Of a stretch of 64,000 nt of DNA, positions 52,293 through 61,483 are shown piece by piece; the first letter of the stretch is position 1; every line of letters starts with the position of its first letter. Source of the stretch: Kitasatospora sp. DSM 101779 (GTDB lineage Bacteria > Actinomycetota > Actinomycetes > Streptomycetales > Streptomycetaceae); the NCBI RefSeq assembly GCF_025655475.1, contig NZ_JAHTIK010000001.1, positions 3,744,032 through 3,808,031 of the forward strand, given 5' to 3'. Position numbers and translations under genes: made by a program. Under the pieces are notes generated by a model. It ran no database searches. It worked only from the letters and a program-made list of their open reading frames with translations, and had not been told where the DNA came from.

Positions 52293-53759
52293 TCAGAGCA
52301 GGCCGAGCGCCGGCATCAGGTAGTAGAAGGCGAACACCGCGGACACCGCGTACATCGCCGCGGGCACCTCGCGGCCGCGGCCGGCCGCCAGGCGCAGCAC
52401 GCAGAAGGCGATGAAGCCCATGCCGAGGCCGTTGGTGATCGAGTAGGTGAACGGCATCAGGACGATGGTCAGGAACGCCGGGATCGCGATGGTGTGGTCG
52501 GCCCAGTCGATCTCCTTGATCGAGTTGGCCAGGATCAGGAAGCCGACCGCGACCAGCGCCGGGGTGGCGGCCTGCGCCGGGACCATGGTGGCCACCGGGG
52601 TCAGGAACAGCGCGAGGAGGAACAGCACTCCGGTGACGACCGAGGCGAAGCCCGTCCGGGCGCCCTCGCCGACACCCGCGGTGGACTCGACGTAGCAGGT
52701 GTTGGCGGAGCAGGAGGTGGCGCCGCCGGCCGCGGTGGCGATGCCGTCCACCATGAGGATCTTGTTGATGCCCGGCAGGTCGCCCTTCTCGTCGAGCAGG
52801 TGCGCCTCGTCGGCGACGCCGAGGATGGTGCCCATCGCGTCGAAGAAGCAGGACATCAGCACGGTGAAGACGAACAGCGCACCGGTGAGCGCGCCGGCGT
52901 GGTGGAAGCCGCCGAACAGGCTGACCTTGCCGATCAGGCCGAAGTCCGGGGCGGCGACCGGGCTGCCCGGCCAGGTCGGGACGGTCAGGCCCCATCCCTG
53001 CCCGAGGCCGACCACCTGCTCGATCACCAGGGCGACGGCGGTGGCGACGACGATGCCGATCAGGATCGCACCGGGCACCTTGCGGACCAGCAGCACGAGG
53101 GTGAGCAGCAGACCGAGCACGAAGACCAGCACCGGCCAGCCGAGCAGGTGGCCGCTGCCGCCGAGCTGCAGCGGGACGGTGGTGTGCGCGGCGTCCGGGA
53201 TCCGGCTGACGAAGCCGGCGTCGACCAGGCCGATCAGGGCGATGAACAGGCCGATGCCGATCGCGATGGCCTTGCGCAGGCCGAGCGGCACCGCGTTCAT
53301 CACGCGCTCGCGCAGGCCCGTGGCGACCAGCAGCAGGATCGCGAAGCCGGCCAGCACGACCATGCCCATCGCCTCGGGCCAGGTCATCCTCGGGGCGAGC
53401 TGGAGGGCGACGATGCTGTTGACGCCGAGGCCGGCCGCAAGGGCGATCGGCACGTTGCCGATGACGCCCATCAGCAGGGTGGTCAGGCCGGCGGTGAGGG
53501 CGGTGGCGGTGACCAGCTGGCCGCTGTCGAGGTGCGCGCCGGTCATGTCCGTGGCGTTGGCCAGGATGATCGGGTTCAGCACCAGGATGTAGGCCATGGT
53601 GAAGAAGGTGGCGACGCCGCCGCGGATCTCCCGGGGCAGCGTGGAGCCGCGCTCGGTGATCCGGAAGAAGCGGTCGAGCACACCGGTGGGGGGCTGGGGT
53701 GCGGCAGCGGGCGCGGAGGGCGCGTCGATCGCGGACGTCGACTGGGCCTGCGGAGACAT
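52293..53759 (-). CDS. NCS2-family purine permease (AzgA-like)
   Basis: The 488-residue membrane protein has LDRFFRITERGSTLPREIRGGVATFFTMAYILVLNPIIL at the start. VPIALAAGLGVNSIVA and the SANTCYVESTAGVGEGARTGFASVVTGVLFL motif are characteristic of the AzgA/PbuG hypoxanthine-guanine-adenine branch. It imports purine bases by proton symport. The ATG at 53759 (MSPQAQ) is chosen over the frame opening at 53786. Confidence 0.94.
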   Translation of the reverse strand: MSPQAQSTSAIDAPSAPAAAPQPPTGVLDRFFRITERGSTLPREIRGGVATFFTMAYILVLNPIILANATDMTGAHLDSGQLVTATALTAGLTTLLMGVIGNVPIALAAGLGVNSIVALQLAPRMTWPEAMGMVVLAGFAILLLVATGLRERVMNAVPLGLRKAIAIGIGLFIALIGLVDAGFVSRIPDAAHTTVPLQLGGSGHLLGWPVLVFVLGLLLTLVLLVRKVPGAILIGIVVATAVALVIEQVVGLGQGWGLTVPTWPGSPVAAPDFGLIGKVSLFGGFHHAGALTGALFVFTVLMSCFFDAMGTILGVADEAHLLDEKGDLPGINKILMVDGIATAAGGATSCSANTCYVESTAGVGEGARTGFASVVTGVLFLLALFLTPVATMVPAQAATPALVAVGFLILANSIKEIDWADHTIAIPAFLTIVLMPFTYSITNGLGMGFIAFCVLRLAAGRGREVPAAMYAVSAVFAFYYLMPALGLL

Positions 53760-54011
53760 GCGGGGTCCTCGTCGGGTGGGGGGCACGGACGGGGGTGGTG
53801 ACGGCGGGACCCGGGTCGGCGCTGACCTGGTCCACCGGCGGCCTGCCGGACGGGCGGAATGACGCGCGTAGCAGCAACCGGAAGCTCAAGTATGAGTTTT
53901 CGCTCGTTCGCACGCCATCTTCGCGCGTAGAAGAAGGCCCTTACGGCCATCTGCCCACAGAATCGGTCGTCGGGCGCCCAGCACCCCTGCACCGGCGGCC
54001 GGTCGTCCCCG
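53760..54011. promoter_or_regulatory. Permease upstream region with CGCGCGTAG direct repeats
   Basis: The divergent region before the NCS2 permease and DUF2530 genes holds two copies of CGCGCGTAG (53863-53871 and 53922-53930), 59 bp apart. They flank an AT-richer segment (about 53880-53905) that probably contains the permease promoter. I see no purine-riboswitch core. Confidence 0.4.
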
Positions 54012-54017
54012 TACCCT
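54012..54017 (+). promoter_or_regulatory. -10 element TACCCT for leaderless DUF2530 gene
   Basis: The hexamer ends 7 bp before the ATG at 54025, and no Shine-Dalgarno lies between. Confidence 0.6.
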
Positions 54018-54024
54018 AGGGGCC

Positions 54025-54339
54025 ATGCCCAAGACCCCGCTGCGCCCCTCGCCCCCGCCCCTGGAGGCCAACGACGTCGCCATCGTCGGCGGCGGCACGG
54101 TGCTGTGGTTCGTCGCCTTCCTCGCTCTGCTGCCCTTCAAGGGCACCCTGGAGCAGCACGGCCACGGCACCTGGCCGTGGATCTGCCTCTCCGGCGGCCT
54201 GCTCGGGCTGATCGGCCTCTGGTACTGCCGCGCCCGCCGGGACGCCATCCGCCGCGCCCGCGCCGCCGAAGCCGAGGCTGCGGCCGGGGGCGGAACGGGC
54301 GCCGGTAGCCCCGGGGGCCCCGCCACTCGTCTGGACTGA
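54025..54339 (+). CDS. DUF2530 small membrane protein
   Basis: The 104-residue protein has two transmembrane helices (about 18-38 and 50-68). The connecting KGTLEQHGHGTWPWICLSGGLLGLIGLWYCRARR is typical of actinobacterial DUF2530, and the tail is charged and Ala-rich. Function is unknown. A -10 hexamer at 54012 suggests leaderless expression. It precedes the P-type ATPase gene by 52 bp but has its own promoter candidate. Confidence 0.87.
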   Translation: MPKTPLRPSPPPLEANDVAIVGGGTVLWFVAFLALLPFKGTLEQHGHGTWPWICLSGGLLGLIGLWYCRARRDAIRRARAAEAEAAAGGGTGAGSPGGPATRLD

Positions 54340-54378
54340 CCGCCCCTCGGCGGAGCGGCACCGGTCCGGGGCCCCACC

Positions 54379-54384
54379 TAGAGT
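54379..54384 (+). promoter_or_regulatory. -10 element TAGAGT for leaderless P-type ATPase gene
   Basis: The hexamer ends 7 bp before the ATG at 54392, with no Shine-Dalgarno sequence between them. Confidence 0.6.
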
Positions 54385-54391
54385 CGGTCCC

Positions 54392-56878
54392 ATGACGCAT
54401 CCCGCGGAGGGTACGGCCGAGGCAGGACACCCGGGGCCGCCCGGGCGTCGGGGCGGACTGACGGCGGCCGAGGTCGCCGAGCGGGTCGCCCGCGGCCAGG
54501 TCAACGACGTCCCGGTGCGTTCCAGCCGTTCCGTCCGCGAGATCGTCCGGGCCAACGTCTTCACCCGCTTCAACGCCATCATCGGCGTGATGTTCGCGAT
54601 CATCCTGGTGGTCGGCCCGCTCCAGGACGGCCTGTTCGGCCTGGTCATCGTGGCCAACACCGCGATCGGCATCGTCCAGGAGCTGCGGGCCAAGCGCACC
54701 CTAGACAGCCTCGCGCTGATCGGCGAGGCCAAGCCGCAGGTGCGCCGGGACGGCGCCGCCGTCGCCGTGGCCACCTCCTCGGTCGTGCTCGACGACACCG
54801 TGCTGCTCGGCACCGGCGACAAGGTCGTCGTCGACGGCACCGTCACCGAGGCGGACGGACTGGAGATCGACGAGTCGCTGCTCACCGGCGAACCCGACGC
54901 CGTCCTCAAGCGCCCCGGCGACCACGTGATGTCCGGCAGCTTCGTCGTCGCCGGATCGGGAGCGTTCACCGCCACCGAGGTCGGCCGGGAGGCCTACGCC
55001 GCCCGGCTCGCCGAGGAGGCCACCAAGTTCACCCTCGTCCGCTCCGAGCTGCGCAGCGGCATCGACGAGATCCTCAAGTTCATCACCTGGCTGCTGGTGC
55101 CGACCGCGCTCGGCCTGATCATCAGCCAGCTCGCGGTGGAGCGCAACGACTGGCAGGAGGCCGTCCGCCGGATGGTCGCCGGCATCGTGCCGATGGTGCC
55201 CGAGGGCCTGGTGCTGCTCACCTCGGTCGCCTTCGCGATCGGCGTGATCCGGCTCGGCCGGCGCCAGTGCCTGGTGCAGGAGCTGCCCGCGATCGAGGGC
55301 CTCGCCCGGGTCGACACCGTCTGCCTGGACAAGACCGGCACCCTCACCGAGGGCGGCATGGACCTGCTGGAGCTGCGGCCGCTCGCCGACGGCCGGGCCC
55401 AGCACGGCGGACCCGAGACCCTCCGCGAGGCGCTCGGTGCGCTCGGCGCCGCGGACGCCCGCCCCAACGCCTCCATGCAGGCCGTCATCGACGCCTACGG
55501 CCCGCCGCCGGACGGCCGCTGGCAGGTGGTCGAGTCCGTGCCGTTCTCGTCCGCCCGAAAGTGGAGCGCCGCCCGGCTCGCCGAACCGCAGGGCGGCGAG
55601 GGCAGCTGGCTGCTCGGCGCCCCCGACGTGCTGCTGCCGGCCGGGCACCCGGCGCTGACCGAGTCTGACGGACTCGGCGCCCGTGGGCTGCGGGTGCTGC
55701 TGCTCGGCCGCTCCCCGGTGCCGCTGGACGACCCCGACCCGGCCGCCGGACTGGAGCCGCTCGCCCTGGTGGTCCTGCAGCAGCGGCTGCGCGCGGACGC
55801 CGCCGACACCCTGCGCTACTTCGAGCGGCAGCGCGTCCGGGCCAAGGTGATCTCCGGCGACGCCGCGGTGGCGGTCGGCGCGGTCGCCGGCCACCTCGGG
55901 CTGCCCGGCGCCGACGAGCCGGTGGACGCCCGCACCCTCCCCCACGACGACCCGGCCGGCCTCGCCGACGCGGCCGACCTGGCGTCCGTCTTCGGGCGAG
56001 TCACCCCGCAGCAGAAACGCGACCTGGTCGGCGCGCTGCAGTCGCGCGGGCACACCGTGGCGATGACCGGTGACGGCGTCAACGACGTGCTGGCGCTCAA
56101 GGACGCCGACATCGGCGTCGCCATGGGCACCGGCAGCGACGCCACCCGCGCGGTCGCCCAGATCGTGCTGCTCGACGACTCCTTCGCCACCCTGCCCTCG
56201 GTGGTCGCCGAGGGCCGCCGGGTGATCGGCAACATCGAACGGGTCGCCAACCTCTTCCTGGTGAAGACCGTCTACTCGGTGCTGCTCGCCCTGCTGGTCG
56301 TCTTCACCCACGTGCCGTACCCGTTCCTGCCCCGGCACTCCACCGTGCTCTCCACGCTCACCATCGGCGTGCCGGCCTTCTTCCTGGCGCTCGCGCCCAA
56401 CAACGAGCGGGCCAGGACGGGCTTCGTCCGGCGGGTGCTGCGGTTCGCCGTCCCCGGCGGGGTGATCGCCGGCGCCGCCACCTTCACCTCGTACATGCTG
56501 GCCCGGGCCAACAACGGCACCGAGCTGAAGGCGGACACCAGCGTGGCGACGCTGACGCTGTTCCTGGTGGCGTTGTGGGTGCTGGCGATCGTCGCCCGGC
56601 CGTACTCCTGGTGGCGGATCCTGCTGATCGCGGCGATGGGCGGGGCGTTCGCGCTGGTGCTGATGGTGCCCTGGCTCTCCGACTTCTTCCAGCTCGAACT
56701 GGCCGGCGTCCGCGACCCCTGGCTCGGGGTGCTGATCGCCGGGATCGCGGGCGTGCTGCTGGAGATCAGCTGGCGGGTGATCGTGCTCCGCTCCGAACCG
56801 GCGGGGAACGGCGCGGACCGAGGCCTGCGGCCGGGACCCGCGGGTGCGGGCCCCGGCCGGGGCGGTCAGGACTCGTAG
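54392..56878 (+). CDS. CtpE-like cation-transporting P-type ATPase
   Basis: The 828-residue protein has all P-type ATPase landmarks. LTGEPD lies in the actuator domain and MVPEGLVLLTSVAFAIG in TM4. The phosphorylation motif CLDKTGTLTEGG and the hinge MTGDGVNDVLALKDADIGVAMG are complete. No N-terminal heavy-metal-binding domain is present. The PEGL motif and overall order resemble mycobacterial CtpE, a calcium-uptake ATPase, so calcium is a reasonable guess. The 3' end overlaps the convergent sacsin-type gene by 13 bp. Confidence 0.92.
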   Translation: MTHPAEGTAEAGHPGPPGRRGGLTAAEVAERVARGQVNDVPVRSSRSVREIVRANVFTRFNAIIGVMFAIILVVGPLQDGLFGLVIVANTAIGIVQELRAKRTLDSLALIGEAKPQVRRDGAAVAVATSSVVLDDTVLLGTGDKVVVDGTVTEADGLEIDESLLTGEPDAVLKRPGDHVMSGSFVVAGSGAFTATEVGREAYAARLAEEATKFTLVRSELRSGIDEILKFITWLLVPTALGLIISQLAVERNDWQEAVRRMVAGIVPMVPEGLVLLTSVAFAIGVIRLGRRQCLVQELPAIEGLARVDTVCLDKTGTLTEGGMDLLELRPLADGRAQHGGPETLREALGALGAADARPNASMQAVIDAYGPPPDGRWQVVESVPFSSARKWSAARLAEPQGGEGSWLLGAPDVLLPAGHPALTESDGLGARGLRVLLLGRSPVPLDDPDPAAGLEPLALVVLQQRLRADAADTLRYFERQRVRAKVISGDAAVAVGAVAGHLGLPGADEPVDARTLPHDDPAGLADAADLASVFGRVTPQQKRDLVGALQSRGHTVAMTGDGVNDVLALKDADIGVAMGTGSDATRAVAQIVLLDDSFATLPSVVAEGRRVIGNIERVANLFLVKTVYSVLLALLVVFTHVPYPFLPRHSTVLSTLTIGVPAFFLALAPNNERARTGFVRRVLRFAVPGGVIAGAATFTSYMLARANNGTELKADTSVATLTLFLVALWVLAIVARPYSWWRILLIAAMGGAFALVLMVPWLSDFFQLELAGVRDPWLGVLIAGIAGVLLEISWRVIVLRSEPAGNGADRGLRPGPAGAGPGRGGQDS

Positions 56879-59800
56879 TCGCGGGCGTTCAGCAGCTCGT
56901 AGGCGCGGTCCGGCTCGGCGAGGGCGGCGAGGACCTCGAAGCGGCGGTGCCACTGGCCGACCGCCCAGGCGAGGCCGGCCGCCAGCCCCTCCGGGGTGGC
57001 CGCGTGCAACAGGCCCGGCACCGGCGGCACCTCGAACTCGTCGTCCTCGTCGCCCGCCTCGGCGTCCTCCGGGGCGTACGGCACCTCCGGGGTGCCGGCG
57101 GCCGCGTCCCAGCGCCAGTCGACGTGCGCCTCCTCGCCGTCCGGGCCGACGACCAGCAGCTCCTCGTGCTCCTCGTAGGCGGCCGGGCAGCCCGGCAGCA
57201 GCTCGCGGACCACGGCCGGCACCCGGTGCAGGACACCGTCGGAGAGCACCCGGCCGCCCGCCACCTCGCTGGCCAGCGACACGTTCAGCCGCTCGGCGAG
57301 CGCCGCGGCCAGCTCGGGGGCCACCGGCAGCACCGGGTGGTCGTGCAGCAGCTGGACCAGGTCCGGGGCGTCGGCGACGACCGCCCGCGCGGCGTCCACG
57401 ATCACCGTGGTGTCGGGGCGGCGCCCGGTCTCCGGGTCCAGCGGGGCGAGCGCCCGGACGACGTCCAGCGGCTCGACCCGCTCGGCCGGCAGCGCGGCCA
57501 GCTGGGTGTGGATGCCGTGCAGCTGGCGGTGGGTCACCTCGGAGGCCTCGTCCACCAGGCGGTCCAGCAGTTCCTCCGGGCCGTGCGGCTCGGCGAGCAG
57601 CGCGGCCAGCGTGGTGCGCACCCCGAGGGCGTGCAGGAACTGGTCGTCGAGGTCGGTGCGGGCCTCGTCGTACAGGCCGCGCAGCAGCGGGTCGGCGCCG
57701 GCCGCGCGCAGGCCGGCCGGCTCCCGGCCGTCCAGCACCGGGTGGTCGCGCAGCCACCAGGCCGTGTAGGGCGGGAGGTCGACGTAGCGGCCGTCCGGCA
57801 GCAGGGTGCGGACCGGGTTCACCACGGCGTCCCGGTACGGCGGGCGGGCGAGCACCTTCAGCGCCTGCGGCCAGGCCGCGTCGTCGACCAGGTCGAGGTC
57901 GCGGACGGCGAGCAGCTCGGCGGCGACCGGCGGCACGCCGATCTCCCCGCTGTCGTCGGCGTGCAGGGCCTCCAGGGTGTCCTCGCACCACTCGGCGAGG
58001 CCGTCCGGCGCCTCGTCGACCAGGCCCGTGGGGGAGCCCCCCGCGGCCCGGTCGGCGGGGACGGTCGGGTCGAGCCGCTCCAGGTCGTCCGGGTCGAGCA
58101 CCACGTCCTCGGCGCGGACCAGCACGAAGCCGGCCATGGCACCGGCCGCGGCCAGGACCTCGGCCCCCCAGCGCTCCAGCAGGTCCTCGTCGACGTATGC
58201 GGCGTCGCCCTCCCGGGCCAGCTCGGCGAGCGGCGAGTCCGGGATGATCAGCTCGCCGGCCCGGGTCAGCTCGCCCTCGTCGTCCGGGAGCGCCAGCCGG
58301 GCCAGCCACGGGTGGTCTCCCGGGGCCGCCTCGGCGGCCTTCACCAGGGCGAGCACCGCGTCCGCGAGGTCGACCGCGGCGTCGAAGTCGTCCTCGCCGA
58401 CCTCCAGCGAGCGGGCGACCGCGGCCCGGACCTCCGGGGTGTCGAGCACCCCGGCCGGGGTCGCCGTGACGGCGCCGAGCCTGGCCAGCAGCGGGTGGGC
58501 GGCCTCCGGGTGGGCGAGCCGCAGGTCGAGCAGGCCGAGTGCCTCCGCGAGCGAGTCCGGGTAGCCCTCGTAGCCCGCCCAGTCCGCCGGGTCGGAGGGC
58601 AGCAGGACCCGGCGCGGGCCGGTCACCGTCCGACCGTCCGCCAGCGGCACGGGCAGCGCGCCCAGTGCCTCCGGGTCGGCGCCGGCCAGTGCCGCGTAGA
58701 GGTTGCGCCACCAGGCGGGCTCCCGCTCCAGGCCGCCGAGCTGGTCGACCACCTCGGCCAGCGGCACCCGGCGGACGTCCAGCGCCCGCAGCTCGGGGCG
58801 GCGCTCCAGCCCGGCCGGCAGCAGACCGGGGAAGATCGGTGCCAGCGCGGACACCACCGAGCCGTCCGCGCCCTCCAGCAGGGTCGCGTCACGCGGCCGC
58901 AGTGCCGGGGTGCCCTCCTCGACCGGGCCCGGGTGCGGCAGGAACGGCGTGCCGGGCAGACGGTCCAGGATCGCGGCGCGCAGCGCGTTGTCCAGGGCGC
59001 CGTGGCCGAGGCGGCCGGGCACCAGGGAGAGCGAGCCGAGGTCGGCCCCGCGGGCCTTCAGCAGTTCGGTGTAGGCGTCCGCGGCGCGCTCGGTGATGAA
59101 GTCGGTGAGCGGGCCTGGGGCGACGTGGCGACGGGTGGAGTCCAGCGGGTAGCCGGCGATCAGCAGCGCCGGCACGCCGAGCGGCTCGTCGCTGGGCGTC
59201 GGCGCGTGCACCACCGCGGTGGTCCGCAGCGCCTGCGGCACGCCGGTGTCGGAGACCGGCACGGCCCAGACCACCGACCAGTAGGGACGGGCGCGCTCCT
59301 CGGTCGTCCGGTCGGCCAGCAGCGCGGCGGCGACGGTGCCCTCGGCGCCGACCGTCTGCCAGACGGTGGCCCGGTCGCCGTCGGTGATGGTGACGGTGGT
59401 GATGCCGTCCGGACGCGGGGCGTCCGCGGACCGGGTCAGCGTGCGGACGCCCTCCGGCGTCTCCACCACGATCTCGGCGAGCCCGGGCAGGGTCAGCAGC
59501 AGGGCGTCGTCGATCTCGGCGAGCAGACGGCGGGTCAGGTCCTCGGCGGCGGCGTCGCGCAGCGGCAGCACCACCACCGTGTCGTAGCCGTCCGGGGCCG
59601 ACCCCTCGGCGGGGAACGGCAGGCGAAGCAGCGGTACGTGGCCCTCGCGGCGGCGCAGTTCCCCGGCCAGCTGCGGGCGGGCGCCGACCAGCGCGGAGGC
59701 CTCGGACAGCGACCAGCGGACGGACCCGTGCGTGGACAGCACGGCGGGCTCGTCGGCGACGGCCAGCACGGCCGAGAAGCCGACGCCGAAGCGGCCGACC

Positions 59801-60156
59801 GTCGGGACGTCCTCGGGGCGCTTGGCCGAGGCGCGCAGGGTGGAGAGCGACTCCACCGCGGTGGCGTCCAGCGGGGCGCCGGTGTTGGCGGCGGCCAGCA
59901 CGCCGTCGCGGAGGATCAGCCGCAGCCGGCCCGGGGCGGTGCCGTTGCGGGCGGCGGCGTCGGCGGCGTTCTGCGCGAGCTCGACGATCAGGCGGTCGCG
60001 GTAGCCGCCGAGGGCGAGCTCCTCCTCGGCGTTGGCGTCCTCCCGGAAGCGTGCGGGAGCGGCCGTCCACGCCTCCAGGACACGGTGGCGCAGGCCCGCC
60101 GTGTCGAAGACGTCCGCCGTCTGCCCGTCCGTACCGCCGATGATCCGAGGCTCCAC
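56866..60156 (-). CDS. Large sacsin N-terminal ATPase-like (GHKL) protein
   Basis: The 1096-residue protein starts with a GHKL/Hsp90-type ATPase domain. RDRLIVELAQNAADAAARNG is the N box. LILRDGVLAAANTGAPLDATAVESLSTLRASAKR and TVGRFGVGFSAVLAVAD are the G1 and G2 regions, as in sacsin. The rest is a long Ala/Asp/Glu-rich region without a recognised domain. A chaperone-like role is inferred for the family. The start is the GTG at 60156 (VEPRIIGG). The frame continues upstream spuriously to 61812. A small Gly/Pro insertion lies at 58029-58047. Confidence 0.9.
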   Translation of the reverse strand: MEPRIIGGTDGQTADVFDTAGLRHRVLEAWTAAPARFREDANAEEELALGGYRDRLIVELAQNAADAAARNGTAPGRLRLILRDGVLAAANTGAPLDATAVESLSTLRASAKRPEDVPTVGRFGVGFSAVLAVADEPAVLSTHGSVRWSLSEASALVGARPQLAGELRRREGHVPLLRLPFPAEGSAPDGYDTVVVLPLRDAAAEDLTRRLLAEIDDALLLTLPGLAEIVVETPEGVRTLTRSADAPRPDGITTVTITDGDRATVWQTVGAEGTVAAALLADRTTEERARPYWSVVWAVPVSDTGVPQALRTTAVVHAPTPSDEPLGVPALLIAGYPLDSTRRHVAPGPLTDFITERAADAYTELLKARGADLGSLSLVPGRLGHGALDNALRAAILDRLPGTPFLPHPGPVEEGTPALRPRDATLLEGADGSVVSALAPIFPGLLPAGLERRPELRALDVRRVPLAEVVDQLGGLEREPAWWRNLYAALAGADPEALGALPVPLADGRTVTGPRRVLLPSDPADWAGYEGYPDSLAEALGLLDLRLAHPEAAHPLLARLGAVTATPAGVLDTPEVRAAVARSLEVGEDDFDAAVDLADAVLALVKAAEAAPGDHPWLARLALPDDEGELTRAGELIIPDSPLAELAREGDAAYVDEDLLERWGAEVLAAAGAMAGFVLVRAEDVVLDPDDLERLDPTVPADRAAGGSPTGLVDEAPDGLAEWCEDTLEALHADDSGEIGVPPVAAELLAVRDLDLVDDAAWPQALKVLARPPYRDAVVNPVRTLLPDGRYVDLPPYTAWWLRDHPVLDGREPAGLRAAGADPLLRGLYDEARTDLDDQFLHALGVRTTLAALLAEPHGPEELLDRLVDEASEVTHRQLHGIHTQLAALPAERVEPLDVVRALAPLDPETGRRPDTTVIVDAARAVVADAPDLVQLLHDHPVLPVAPELAAALAERLNVSLASEVAGGRVLSDGVLHRVPAVVRELLPGCPAAYEEHEELLVVGPDGEEAHVDWRWDAAAGTPEVPYAPEDAEAGDEDDEFEVPPVPGLLHAATPEGLAAGLAWAVGQWHRRFEVLAALAEPDRAYELLNARDYES
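58029..58047. repeat. Short GGGGGAGCCCCCC insertion inside the sacsin-type gene
   Basis: About 18 bp adds AAGGSP between PTVPADR and TGLVDEA without breaking the frame. The GGGGAG-[AC]-CCCCC core resembles the insertion at 4931-4968, so both may belong to one dispersed family. Confidence 0.4.
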
Positions 60157-60299
60157 TGGCCCTGCCGCCTTCCGCCGTCTGCACCCTGCGTACGGTCCGC
60201 ATTCTCCCCTGCCGGACGGACAGCTCCGACCACAGGGGAAGGGCACGCCCGGGGGGCGTGGGGAACCGCGCGGTCCGGGAGCGGCGCCGGGAGACGCCG

Positions 60300-61193
60300 T
60301 CAGGAGTGGCCGAGCTCCTCGGTGGGGGCGTCGGGTTCGACGGAACCGCCGGTGCGGTCGGGGTGGAGGGCGAGGGGCTCGACGATGGTCTCGTCGAGGA
60401 TCAGCTCGGAGGGGGTGGGCGGGGCGGGCAGCACCGCGGCCTCGGAGTGGCCGCCGCAGCCGTACCCGAAGGCCACGACCTGGCCGTCCGCGGGGCCGAA
60501 CTCGTTGCCGCACACGCCGAACGCCTGCCCGAGCGAGCCGCCGATCGGGATCAGGAAGCCGCAGGTGTCGCAGTTGGCCGGGGCGGCCTGCGCCATCGGC
60601 GTCTGCGGACCGAAGGAGGTCTCCCACCGCTCGGCGGCGAGGTGCAGGCCGAGCCGGGAGAGCACCCGCGGCCGGGCGAGGCCGAGCTCCTCGGCGACGG
60701 CGCCGATCCGGGCGCGGGCCGGGGCGGGCTGGATGTGCGGGTCGCTGAGGACGACGTCCTCCTCCGCGGCCTCGCTCATCGCGGAGTTGGGGGCGGGCTC
60801 GTCCTCGCCGCTCCAGCCGGCCTCCAGCCGGAGGTCGTCGGCGCCGGTGGGCAGCAGGTCGCCCGGGCCCATGTCGCCGGGGCGCAGCCGCTCGCTCCAC
60901 GGCACCCACTGCGGGGCGAGCACGGCGTCGTCGCCAGGGAGCAGGACGGCCTCGTCGAGGGTGACGTTCTTGGCGCGCGGGGCGCGGGCCACGGTGACCG
61001 CCCAGTGCCAGCCGCGGTAGGCGGCGTCGAGGCACTCGAAGGTGTGGGTGACCACGCGGTCGGCCTCTGCGCGGACGCCGAGGTGGGCGCCGACGGTCTC
61101 CGGTCCGACCATCTCGACGGCGGCCTGGCGGGCGAGTTCGACGGCCTCGGCACAGAGCCGGTCGGGGGTACGGCTTCGCATCGCAGCGCTCAC
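60300..61193 (-). CDS. DUF3027 protein
   Basis: The 297-residue protein matches actinobacterial DUF3027: RSRTPDRLCAEAVELARQAA at the start, DAAYRGWHWAVTVARAPRAKNVTLDEAVLLPG and WVPWSERLRPGDMGPGDLLPT in the middle. A Cys-rich part (CDTCGFLIPIGG, VCGNEFGPADG, GYGCGGHSEA) probably binds zinc. Function is unknown. The GTG at 61193 is chosen because GGGAGAGA precedes it. Confidence 0.9.
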   Translation of the reverse strand: MSAAMRSRTPDRLCAEAVELARQAAVEMVGPETVGAHLGVRAEADRVVTHTFECLDAAYRGWHWAVTVARAPRAKNVTLDEAVLLPGDDAVLAPQWVPWSERLRPGDMGPGDLLPTGADDLRLEAGWSGEDEPAPNSAMSEAAEEDVVLSDPHIQPAPARARIGAVAEELGLARPRVLSRLGLHLAAERWETSFGPQTPMAQAAPANCDTCGFLIPIGGSLGQAFGVCGNEFGPADGQVVAFGYGCGGHSEAAVLPAPPTPSELILDETIVEPLALHPDRTGGSVEPDAPTEELGHS

Positions 61194-61483
61194 GGCGTCG
61201 ATTCTCTCCCAGTCCTGTTGTCCGGCGGCGGTCCCGCGCACGGCGTGCGCCGTCCCGGGGTGGTGCCCCGCCCGCCGAAGCTGTACGAAGGGCACTTCTT
61301 ATTCTGCGCGACCAAGGTCCGTGCCCGGCACCGGCCGCGCCGCCCCGCCCGGTCCGTCCCAGCCCCGTGCGCGTAGTGCAGGCTACCCGCCGGTCGGCGT
61401 CCGGGCACAGTCCGGGGCGGCGCGCGGCGATCCGCGGAACCCGTGCCGGGTCACAGTCGTACCGCGGCTGATTCTCGGGCAGG

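Noticed and set aside
53760..54024. Purine riboswitch upstream of the NCS2 permease
   Set aside because: I cannot find the three-stem core or conserved loop nucleotides.
56575..61020. 1481-codon plus-strand frame over the sacsin-type and DUF3027 genes
   Set aside because: Antisense shadow: the translation is Arg/Gly/Val-rich without motifs, while the minus strand has recognisable GHKL and DUF3027 signatures.
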